Below, piece after piece: positions 53,201 through 64,000 of a stretch of DNA of 64,000 nucleotides (position 1 is its first letter; the number at the start of each line of letters is the position of its first letter). Location: contig JARCOQ010000012.1 in the NCBI GenBank assembly GCA_029207755.1, positions 3,554,001 through 3,618,000 of the forward strand, given 5' to 3'. A program made the position numbers and the translations under genes. Under the pieces are notes generated by a model, which was not told where the DNA came from, did no database searches, and saw only the letters and a list, made by a program, of their open reading frames with translations. Source of the stretch: Chamaea fasciata. Taxonomy: Eukaryota > Chordata > Aves > Passeriformes > Sylviidae.

Positions 53201-56200
53201 GGAAGGGAAAATTAAATGAGCAAGAAAATCTTTGCTGTGCTATAAACACAAAATGCAACAGGGTTGGAAAACGTGGCTGAGAGCCCAGAGAAAATGTGCA
53301 GGGTTCCATCCACTGTCCATACCCACCTCTGCCCCTTTCACACTCAGTTCAGATCATGGGGCTCTGTGGGAATATGGGGAGAAGGTCAGAAGGAAACTCA
53401 GCTGGGGTGTGAGGTGGAGAGAAGTTAAAGGATTTCCCTTGGGGTTTGTTTTTGGGATTGGAATAAGGAATGAACGTTCTTTTCATTTACTCATGTAGCG
53501 CTTTGGCATTAGGAGTTATCAATGGTGTTTTCTCCACCTGAACATGCTTTTGCTTTTGCACATTGGCAGGAACCGGAACAAAAACAAATGCAGAAAAAAC
53601 AGATGTAAGGAATGTAAAAGTCTACATGTGGTGGGTCTTTCCTGAATCAGACTTTCCTAAAAGGCTTGCAAGGGCTCTTTCTCTAACCTTCCTCAACAGT
53701 GCATGTTTCTGACAAGGGGAGGGAGACGGGAACTAAACAACTTCCCCTCTTCCCCTGAATACATACAGAATAATTGCTGCTTTTCTTCAGATCAGGTCAA
53801 AAATTGAGTTTCTTATTTCATAAAGTAACAGCCTTTTGAGACAAAAGAGAGGCTCTTTGGAACAGAGGGTCCTGCTAGCACCCGGCAGTAAGGATTGATC
53901 TCACCTCAGCCTTGTCCTTTCGGGCAAGTGGCAGGAAGCTCAGACAGCCCGTAAAAATGCCAGAATTGATGTTTTCAGGGGATTGGAGGCCAGACAGAGG
54001 GAGGGAAAGGGTGACACCATGCATAGGAGAAAGAAGTTCTGAAAGAATCATTTCTTACTTATCTTTCACACTAGTGAAACCCAAGAGGTCTCTGTGCCTT
54101 GCCACATCAGGCAATCCACTCAGTGCAAGGGCCTGCATGAGGAGTGAGCATCACGCTGATTTGTATCTGTACCACAGACATAAACCTTGCATGTCACTCC
54201 ATTCTGGTAGGAAACACAATGTTCTAAAAATGAACTTGCAAGTAAATAACACCTCCTAAACCCACTTCCCCCCCCATCACTGAAGAATAACGTATGGATG
54301 TCCCCCTGGGTTATGTTCCAAAAACTAAAACATATAATTCCTCTGTGAACAGGACTGGGGTTATTTATTCAAGGGTATATTTTCTGATGTTGTAGCCCAA
54401 GCTGCCTACAAGCATCTCAAGTTCCTGCTTTGCTCGTTGAAGGCTCCTGTATCAGTGGTCCCTGCAGCAGCTGTGCCAGTAAAGCTGCAATTGCAGGTAC
54501 TGCTCATGGAGGAGTCACCTGGCTGCACTCAGACCCTCACCGGAGGTGACTAATCTGAGTCGTGGGCAAGCAAACCCAACAGATTTCTGGGTTCCAGTGA
54601 CAGGCTACGAGCATCTAGTGAGGTGTGCTGCACAGCTGAACTTGCATTGCCTGAAGATGAATTATACTGCAACATCTCTAAAGGAAACATTAACCATGTG
54701 CTTAGAGAAGATTGTAGCACGTTCTGTTAACCTGCAGTGTTTGTGCATCCGCTCTATAATCGATGATAAGTAATAAAAACAAACCAGAAAGAAAATGTTA
54801 ACAAGATTCTTGTGTACTTGGAAGGTGTTTAACATTGCTGGCTAGGATATAAAAGCATCGCAAGAAAAAATAAAACTGCCTTTAAGAATGCAAAAATGAA
54901 TCCCTACAGTTTCATGCCATGTCTCCAGACTGAGCTAGGTAACTAAATCCAAAATGCTTTTTCTTCGCGAGCAAATATCCTTCCCCACAATGTTGTTTCC
55001 TCTGCAGTGTTAGGGACCTCAGAGGTTTAAATACAAGTGAAATGATTTAAGTACTTGCTGTGCTTTGGTCTTACTTTTGGTGATTTCCTCTTCTCCAAGG
55101 ATGTAGAAGACCCAAGTGTAAAATTAGAAAAAAGAGATGGATAGAGAGCCAGGCAAAGGAACTCAAGAAAGCTGTTTGGTCCCGTGGCCAAGCGTGGCTG
55201 CTGTAAACCCTGCACGCACCAGGCACAAGGAACCAATTCCCAAACCTCCTTCCTGGCCATGCCAGAGCACATCTGGAGGATGTGCTGGTGAAAACATCAA
55301 CGAACAGTCCCACCTCATCCTCACCTGTGTGTGCTCCCACCACTGTTACCAGCCAGCTCTGCCCTGGAGGCTTGGCCTGACGAGCCCCCTGCCTCACCGA
55401 TGCTTCCTGTTGGCCAGAAGGTTTTGGGCAGGGTCAGAGGATCCTTGGGCAGCTGCTCCTGGACATGCAGACAGCAGAGCCTGTGGCTCATCAGCCTCAT
55501 TCCAGCCTTGCTCCTTGTGCCTGATTTTACTCCAGTCAAAGCAGTAACATCAAAAATATTCCCCAAATGCTGTACACACCTCCCTGGTGTGCTGCTGGAA
55601 ACGGTAAATTATTGTGTTCACAAGAGTCCTTCAAAATGGGAAGTCTAGGTGGGCAGCCTGATTTTTTGAACTCTGCTGGAGAGACCCTGATGGATGGTTA
55701 GAAATTTTTCTTCTCCCAACCCACCAGCAGGTAACTGCCCTCACAGCACCCAGTCAAGTATCTTTTGTTTCTAGCTGCAATAAATTCTCTCTCTCTTCAA
55801 AACACAGATGTTTTACAGAAGAGATGCAAGAGACTTTTGCTCCAGATCCCTGGCAGGTTCCTGTGCCACTCCTTTATGAGTAGGAAGGCATCTGTTTAAG
55901 TACCATGCCTGGGGAGGCTGCAGTCCCTCCTCCTGTATATTTTCTGCTGAGATCTTTTATGCCACATATGAACAGAAAGTATTGGAATAATTTAACATAT
56001 ATTTTAAAAATGCAAGTATATTGTGAGACCTTAGCCTTGAAAGTTTATTTTTGTTAGATGTATTAAAAACATTTTACAGTGAGATATGAGAACACAAGAA
56101 CAAGTAATAGTATTTGGATCTCATTTATCTTTTAAATTGTTTCCAAAATCCTCTTATCATGCAGAAATTGTAATGTCCTTCCTGTCCTTTGAGGCATTGG

Positions 56201-59200
56201 CCAAGACAGAGAAAGCTCACCAACTCTTCTCAAATTAAGCTTTCTTCACAAGGCAGGATTTCAGATTCAGTGCTATCAGCCTCTGTTTCAGTTCCATGAT
56301 TCATACAAGCTTTGGATCAAGCCTCAAGTGACAAAATGAATTTACTGCTTCTGGATATCTCTTGTTTTTACCTAAACGCTATCTGCCTCCCAGTACTGGA
56401 GTATTCATTACCTTAGATCAGGTTAATTGTGTGCTCATGAGAACTCATTTGTATCTTGACACCTTTCTATTAAATATCTCATTGCCTCAACTGGCTAAAA
56501 AATTCTTTACCCAGTTAAAATACCAAATCCTGTATTGGACCTGACTCTGGTTTGCTTTCAATGCTTTTGTTTCAGAACACTTTACTTGTCATGCAAAAAT
56601 AAAACAAAATGTCCAAAAATGGTACATTCTGGGCTATAAATAACAGAGGTTAAGAGACAGCTGGGGTGGATGTTCTGGGGTCACTGACACCTCCCCTCTC
56701 ACACAGATTGCAGTGGCACTGCCCTAATGGCACTGCAATTTGCATAGAGAAAAGGAGAAACCTTGAAAGACAGCAGCAGTTCATCAATTTTAATGTAACT
56801 CACCCAACAAATGCATAAAGCAGACGTAAATATTTGTCCATGGGGTGTCAGCTATCTCTTCTAGTCCATCATGATACATTATTATTTCCCCTGTACCTAA
56901 ATGACCTGTCAGACTGGAATGCTGTTCTGAACCAAGTTCAGTTATAGAAATTATTGCTTAAAAAGATATTTTGCAGTTGCTTGCAAAGCAAGGATTCGAG
57001 ATGGAGGATGTTATGTAAGAGAGAAGATGGAAGACAAGGACAAATGAAGAATTGATCACCTGTCCTTACTACTGCTCAGACAATAGTGGCCCATTTTTTC
57101 AAATAATTTTACGATTTTTGTTGTCATTGCTTTTCAATAGAATCACCTATGCCTTAACTGACAGCCAAACAATCACAGATTGAAATCAATTTCAAGAGAC
57201 TAAAAAGCAGCATAAAAGACTTAAATTTGAATCATCCAAAGAACCAGAGAACACCTGTTGTGCATTCCTGCACACCTTTAAGCTGAGTTTTAGTTCTACA
57301 CATGCAGTTTTTGGGCTTGTAAATTCCATATATATAATTTTTACATGCAAATACTTAAAGGTGATATCAAAACATCTAGCTTCCTACAAAGACAGGAGCA
57401 GGCACAGCCAAAATACCTCTGTGGCATTTTCAGTCAGTGTCCCCCCTGTTCACATGACCAAAGTCACTGTGGCCTGAGCAGGCACAAACCTTTGTGCAGC
57501 CACCCCCAAAGCTGTGCCTTTACTATGCTGTGTTTTTTCAGCAGATTGTTGCATGGCACTGCGGGCTAGAGCCACCAGTTCCAACATGAATGCTTTCTAA
57601 TGACTGCTGATGATGTCAGAAGATGGAATGACATCTCTACAAAGGAAAAATACCACTTGGGCATAATGGGAGCAATATTTCCCTTTTCACTGCACCCATA
57701 AGCAAGTTACACTGTAGATAACCCACAGGGGAGACTTGGTCTGTTTTGTAAACCCTGTTGGAGGCTTCACACCCAAGCCAGAGCTCCATCCCCAGCCTTC
57801 CCCTGAAAAGAAGCTTTTGCTGAGGATTCTGTCATCAGTACAAAGGCCTCCACAGAAAACAGGCTCAGTGTAAGACAGGGAAGCAAAAAACCCCACAAAG
57901 GTGACTTTGCAGGACTTGAGTCTTCTTCCATTTGTTGTTCAAACCTGACAGAGTTAGTGTACAGGAAGTTATTTGTATTCTATTCATATAGAAATTTCAA
58001 GGGTACAGAACCAGAACTTCAAATTCTATTGGACTTTTAGAAAAACAGTTCCTGTGTTCATTCCACTGACAAGATGTGGAATGTTTCATTTGCATCTCAG
58101 TCAGGGAACTGTTAAGGCGGTAAGATTAATTTACTCAGAGCTTCCTACCAGAGGAACTTGAATCAGTTTTAGATTGCTGAAGAACAGGTCTTGTACAGAA
58201 AGGTGACTCCAATACAATCTCACTGACAAATCACTTTCCATGTAAAATTTCAATAGAAAACACACTTCAGTATTCACAACTTTCTCTGAAATCCACAGTG
58301 GTTTCGATCAAAGAGTCAAGTAAAAACTGATCTAAGCCTTACAAAGCCTGGCCCCCAGAACCAGCATAGTTTTGGGATAGATAAAGGTGAGAGCAGCAGA
58401 GAGAGTTTTATTTTAGATCCTCTCTCAGAGGAGCCCTGGTAACAGAGGCTCAGTTAGGACAGCTCATGAATAAAGCCACACCTATGCTGAAGCACTCCCT
58501 AGACTCAGACTTTCCTAGAACACTGGCTCTTTAATGCAGAAATCCACTACACACTATTCACGGTGATATTTCAAGACATCACATTTTACTTATTTCTGGT
58601 GAAAAAAACTTCTGCCATGAAGTGACAACAAATTCACAGGCTTTACTACAGTGCTACTAAAGTGCTTTTATTAAAAATGCACTCGGGCACCCTGCCAGCA
58701 AGTGGAGCTATTTTTGGACAGGATTTTCAAATACATTCACTTGAACTGTGGGATGCTTCTTTCTGCTATACCAATGGTAAAGTTTCCATGAGTTTCTGAG
58801 TGAATAATGAACAATTCTCCAAGTGTTATCCATATTTTCTTTCCCCTGAGGCTGCCACTGACTTCTCCCGTCACTCCTCTCTGCTCCTTGCTCCATCCAG
58901 CCGTCCCAAAGGTTACAGCATTATGTGGTTGAGGCTGTCAGCTCAAATTTTCAAATTTGTCAAATAAATGAAACAAAAAATTACTTTAGAATACTCACCA
59001 TGCCTTTTATATAAACTTCCAGAAAATCTCCAATATCCAAGCCTGCAGACAGGAAACTGGTCCATGAAGTTTTGTACTGACAAACTTCAAGAATATTTTA
59101 GAAGAGAACTCAGCAGCTGCCTGGCATTAGCCCTCCAGTTTCCATGGATACAACAATTAGATCAGCACAAACAAAGCAGCTGAAATTTTCAAATGAGCAG

Positions 59201-62200
59201 TGTTTTAAATCACCCTCTCACTCAAAAATCCTGGTGACAATTGTCCTGTTAAAAATATTAAAATTTTTTAGTTGAAAGCCCGCCCGCAGAGCCAACACTG
59301 TTAAAATAAAGGTTGTACAATAGAAGAAAATAAATCCAACATTTTACTTTCTCATTTTAGATAAGAAAGACTCAGTGGAGAAGGAAAGATTATTGTTAAT
59401 ATTTACTGGAAAATGATTTCCAGTTACATAGGTTTTTTTCAACAGCAACAGAATTTAGAAAGGAATTCTTTTCCAGAGGGGAAAAAAATCAAGCCAAACC
59501 AACAACACCAACAGAGAAGCTACGTGTGCTTTTAGGAGACTGCAACAGAAGCTTTGCAAATACTTCCAACTTGTTTGTGCTGATCCCAAAATGTGATACT
59601 CACAGATACAAATTCTGAGCCAAGCCAAAAAAAAAAATTTTTTTAAACTCACTGGAAATACTTAATACACTGAAGCCAGTAATAGGAATATGCAATGACT
59701 GCAAGCAGGTAACTTGTGAGGATAGAAGGCTGAATAAAAAATCTCAAGAATAATCTTGGATAATCAAGATAGTTTGTCACAGGCTTTGTTACCTTTGGTG
59801 TGTCTAAGAGGTCTCATTTGAGACATCCACTGTGCTTTCTGTATCATTGTGTAACAAATCTAATGCCTTCTGTTTCTAGTCAGGAAGCCAGCTAAAAAAC
59901 TCAACCAATCTCAAAGATGCAGGAAAGCATGACTAAATGCAAGGAAGGAAAGTTTGGATTCCCTTCACATCAGGCACTTCTTTTACAGACATAAATAAAT
60001 ACACAAAGTTTGCCAGGAGAAATTTCTCTGTTGATTTCTTCTATAATTTATTTTGAACCACAAACAACTTCCTCTTACAGATTTGATATTAATTATTAAA
60101 TTCTCGGAGAAGAGCTGTTGGGCTAAGATCCTTTATGGGTGTTATTAATTCTTTCACGATTTAAAAACAATCATAACTCAGAAATTCAAAGCCTATATCC
60201 ATTAACCAGCCAAAACCAAGGCTATAATGATCTCTTTAAATTGAAAGCATAATATATTGCGAATATTAATTACATTTTGTTGTTGCATCAAATAGCTTTT
60301 TTATACTAGTGGTTTCAGATTTCTCTGAGTCTTCCCAGTTGAAGGGCTAGCAACACTTAAACTCAACTCCCTTTCAGCTTGTTGTATCATCAGACAGTTT
60401 GTACAAATGCCGCAAAGCACTCTCTGGATCCTTTGATGGGCAGGCAGGCAGCACATACACCAGAGAGCACACAGTCAACTGAGCGTGGCACAACTGAGCT
60501 TCTAGTGATCCTCACAGCATGCAAATTTAAAAACTGAATGTCTCCTACTAAATTAAGAGGCAAATTAGATTGGTTAGTTATGCTAGACTCAGATATCAGA
60601 GAGAGGTAACTGAGTGTTGATGCAAACCAAGCCTTCCCAATTGTTAGCCTGAGTCACCAGAGAGAGCGGCGACAGGGCTGGCTCTGCTCCCGTCCTGTCC
60701 CCGCCTCCAGCCCTGCAGGAGCAGCAGTCCAGAGCACACAGCCCACCCTGGAGAGAGCGGCTGAAAACATCCTGCACCTGCTTTACTTCTCCTCCGGGCT
60801 CTTAGGACTAAGAAGGCAGCTGCACTCAACAGCTCCCGCTCAGGCGATTTTTGTGCCTCCTCTTCTCAGAGCTCAAGTTACTCTTGCTATTTATCAGTGC
60901 AAACCTGGTGCTGGGCCATATTCTTGTTCCCACCACCCCATTCCGTAAAGATTTCCACCCAAATCTCTGCTGTCTGACTGCACCAAAATTTTCTACTAAG
61001 AATGAATAGCAGTCGCTCCCAAATCCAAAATTCCACAAAACCAAAACAATCCCCCTGCTCTACACGTCAAAAGGAGCCACAAAAATAGTTAGAACAACTG
61101 ATACAACATAATGATTAGGCTAGAAGGAGGAAAATGTGAAATCCTAATTCTGGAATGACAAAACATGATTTGTTTTTAAAGAAAAAAGACTGTTCAGGTT
61201 CCCCTCTAAAATAGCTTCCCCTATATTCACTATTAATGAGAATCAGCAAGGACCAGCAGAAGGAAAACAGGCACAGAGGACTCTGGGGAAAACGGAGAAA
61301 AAGGAAAAATCCACCAGAGAATAGCGGCAGGGCTTCACTGGCCCTGCTGCATTTTCTTTTCCTGTCTCTACAGTTTAACCAGGAAAGTTTACATCTCTCC
61401 TTTTCTTTTTATAAAGGAGGAAGGAGCAAGGCCACTGGAAGAGGACCAATCTACATTCCGTGCTACAAAAGTCAGTCTAATGACAGATTAAAGAAAGCCT
61501 TGAAAATTTACTTAAGTAAAGACTACTGCACATTTTGTAGGGTCTAACTCCATAACCAGAGGGTGGGGGACATATATACATTTTCATCAGAAGTCTACGT
61601 GGCAAGGTTTAAAAAAACCACAAGACATTAATGTGGAGACTGTCAACAATTCAAGACAGGAACTATTTAAATGAACCGATTTAAAGGCTGAAATAGCATC
61701 AGCTATTCTGGGGAAGCAGAATTTATTTCTGCAGCCCAGATAGCTTTCCCTGTATAATCCTGCCACACACTATGTTCCTAGCTTGCTGTCACTATAAAGC
61801 TTGCTATTACAGATTTCTGGGGATACCTAGAAGCACAGAAGGATAATTTGTCTCCCATGGAATGCTGTATCAGTAAATATCCAGGCTATATCAGTTAGAA
61901 AAATGGGGGATTCAAAGCTTAACTCATGAAAATTTTGATTGTTTACTACTTCTTGCAGTGAGCTTTTTTATGTAGTGTAACATAAAATATTATGGGAATA
62001 AGAGGAAAGCTGGGCATTGACTGCACTTCTGCCAGGCAATGTAACCCAGAAGTGAAGAGGGTTTCCACTACTTCCAAAAACTTAGTTTGATAGCATGTAT
62101 TGCATCTGTTCATTTTTCCAGTGCCTGAACAGGCAAGAATTGTTTTCAAATCCCATGAGTCATGTTAGTTGTTTTATGGGTTCCATACAAAGTACTAACG

Positions 62201-64000
62201 TTTTTGACACTAACAATTATAAGTTGTAAGTGAAAAGAGGCCAGGTTTAACCTGCATAATGAAATCATACAAATTAGTCAAAAGAAGACCCAACATGTTA
62301 TTTCAGATTCATTGCTGATCCTTGGCGCCCCACTCTCATACAGACATTTGCAAAACACAGCAAAATAAAAGCCTTTCAAATTAAACAAGAAAGTTTAATT
62401 AATCTACACCTTGACCTGGACACTTCACATCCTTCCCCAATTCCCAGGATTTATTTAAACATGAGAGCCAAGTCTATGTCTGATTTCCACAAACCTTGTC
62501 TCAGACCCTGCAAAAGAGGAAAATGTTCATGCGGAGGAGTTTGGTGTTCTGAAGCGCGAATTGCAGAAGCACATCCTCCATCTCAGGCTTCAGTAACGCC
62601 CCTGTGCTGTGCTCCACACGTGTCTATCTCTACATAACTGTACACAAATTCATGTGTGCACAGGGTTAAGCCTCTGCCCTTTGCCATGTCCATGCGCCAG
62701 CCTCTGCTGTAGCATCTGTGTGTGCTTTTTGGTCTGCAGAAACAATTTGCCTAAAGGCAAACTGCACAATATGAATTTTGGGAGTGTAAGTTCTATGCCC
62801 CAGCTTTCTGACTAACTCTGTAAAGCTGTGCTCAAATCCACTTGCCCTCTCAGGGACTCTGTTTAGGCCTCTGGAAAGAGCAGAAAACAGCTTCTGTTTC
62901 CCCAGGGTGGAATACTCAGGAAAGCCCTACAAAGTAATTAAAGAAGCTTCCATCAAGAGCCGACCAGAAAGCCGCAGCAATTTCTCCTTCCCTCACAGTG
63001 AGTCAGCAGAAGTCAGACCTCTTTCCCAAACACAACTGGCCTCTCCAGCATGGATTTACCCCTTTATTTCCCAAGTTGAGACAATCACAGCTTTTTCTGC
63101 TTCAGCAAAATATATTCTGCAGAAGAACAAACCTCTCCTCAGCCTCAAATGTGGCACATTCTGTATCTAAAAATACCTCGGCTACCCTCAGCGGTTTCCA
63201 TTTGCCCTTATATAGGATTATTATAATTAACTCATGGATTTTGTAATTCCCTGATAATGGGAACAATTTTTGGGTAATTAGTAAGGCATTAAAGTTCTTT
63301 TTTTTTCTTTCCCTTCCCTAAATTCATTGCTTGCTTTACAATATTTGAGGCAAACTTTTACCCCCGCTCTACAGCTTTGGTGACTAATGTTTTATGATAG
63401 TCACATTAAATACTCTTGTGCCTGAGAAAAGATGAGGTGCAATTATGCTGAAAGGATATTCTCATCCAAGATACTTAAGGAATTTGAGTCCATTTACTAC
63501 CAAAGCGTGCCTTTAGTAAGACCTTCTCCTTATGTCAAAATGTTGCCCTGAAACCTACATTAAAACAGGATCATTTACAGCGACGTGCACTTCCAAAAGC
63601 CTCACTGTACCCCGTTCCCAAAGCACAAACTGTGGAAACTTGCTGGCAAACCCTCGAGACTTCACAAGGAAAAAGATGACATAGATACAAAAATCATATG
63701 ACAACCTTAATGGCCTTCTGCCCTTTAGCAACGAGGGTAAACCCTCAAGTCCACTCTGGCCTGGAACATAAAACCCATTAAAGCTGGGAAATGAATTTCT
63801 CAGACTAAGTCAACAGTATAGAATATTCAATGAAAGTGCACTAATCTGCGGGCATGTCCATCTCAGTTATACTCTTCCATTACATTACAGTAATTTCCCT
63901 TGAATTGGGATGCTAAGGCCCTTAATGCATTAATGCATGTTTTTGGGCAACCATTACGTTTGTATTCCATGGAGTTTTTGAGAAAACATTTGCATTTAGT
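50206..64000. other. Apparent intergenic region, no confident gene
   Basis: Almost 14 kb of AT-rich sequence downstream of PHKB. I checked the longer frames on both strands and recognised no protein, no ordered exon series and no mobile element. GC-rich patches at 50.4-50.9 kb, 55.1-55.5 kb and 60.65-60.85 kb stand out by composition only. A noncoding RNA gene or a distant UTR could lie here without being visible. Confidence 0.6.
50401..50916 (-). other. 171-codon open frame of unknown status
   Basis: A GC-rich minus-strand open frame. Its middle part reads KKPEVMLDCWEEWLSQWSAL followed by an Ala/Leu/Glu-rich amphipathic stretch, and then a Pro/Gly/Ala-rich tail to a stop. I do not recognise it. 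It could be a terminal exon of a convergent gene, since rc AATAAA occurs at 50163-50168, or simply a stop-poor GC patch. Plus-strand frames over the same bases are also open, which favours a compositional explanation. Confidence 0.2.

Noticed and set aside
55071..55648. Several overlapping frames on both strands in a moderately GC-rich patch
   Set aside because: The frames contradict each other, no conserved motif is seen and no exon chain can be built.
1..64000. CRISPR arrays, bacterial operons, phage or tRNA/rRNA genes
   Set aside because: The sequence is clearly vertebrate with GT-AG introns. The only regular tandem array is the minisatellite, whose units lack the spacer structure of CRISPR.

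Overview
The window is vertebrate nuclear DNA, most likely avian. It is AT-rich and intron-dominated with few interspersed repeats: three CR1 LINE tails and one solo retroviral LTR. One multi-exon gene on the + strand covers about three quarters of it. The introns are short; the part of the gene seen here spans about 46 kb, far more compact than its mammalian counterpart. CR1 tails together with compact introns are typical of birds. A songbird is plausible but not proven from sequence alone.

The gene is PHKB, the regulatory beta subunit of phosphorylase kinase. I recognised it by translating successive exons and matching them, in order and in phase, to the remembered vertebrate PHKB protein. 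The window opens inside an upstream intron. It then carries 25 coding exons from 3818 to the stop codon at 49349-49351, about 856 codons in any one transcript, corresponding roughly to human residues 238 to the C-terminus. The promoter, the 5' exons and the N-terminal part of the GH15-like domain lie before the window. All introns are GT-AG and all exon phases agree. Two adjacent 91-bp exons (36597-36687 and 37558-37648) are the homologous, mutually exclusive pair known in mammalian PHKB. Skipping both, or including both, gives an early stop. The 3' UTR follows, with polyadenylation signals at 50007 and 50180.

Intron landmarks: an AT-only tract near 10.5 kb; a 431-bp solo LTR with a 6-bp target duplication at 17331-17773, next to a CR1 tail; a 1.09-kb GC-rich minisatellite of about 22 units at 21454-22541, built from 53- and 46-bp units with a 99-bp higher-order repeat; CR1 tails at 34.4-34.9 kb and 37.9-38.2 kb; and homopolymer or pyrimidine tracts near 35.7, 42.9, 43.7 and 44.1 kb.

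From about 50.2 kb to the end (nearly 14 kb) I see no confident gene. A GC-rich patch at 50.4-50.9 kb has a 171-codon minus-strand frame of uncertain meaning. I found no RNA genes, CRISPR arrays, prokaryotic features or convincing undescribed multi-gene system. The most interesting structures are the mutually exclusive exon switch, the minisatellite and the intact solo LTR.
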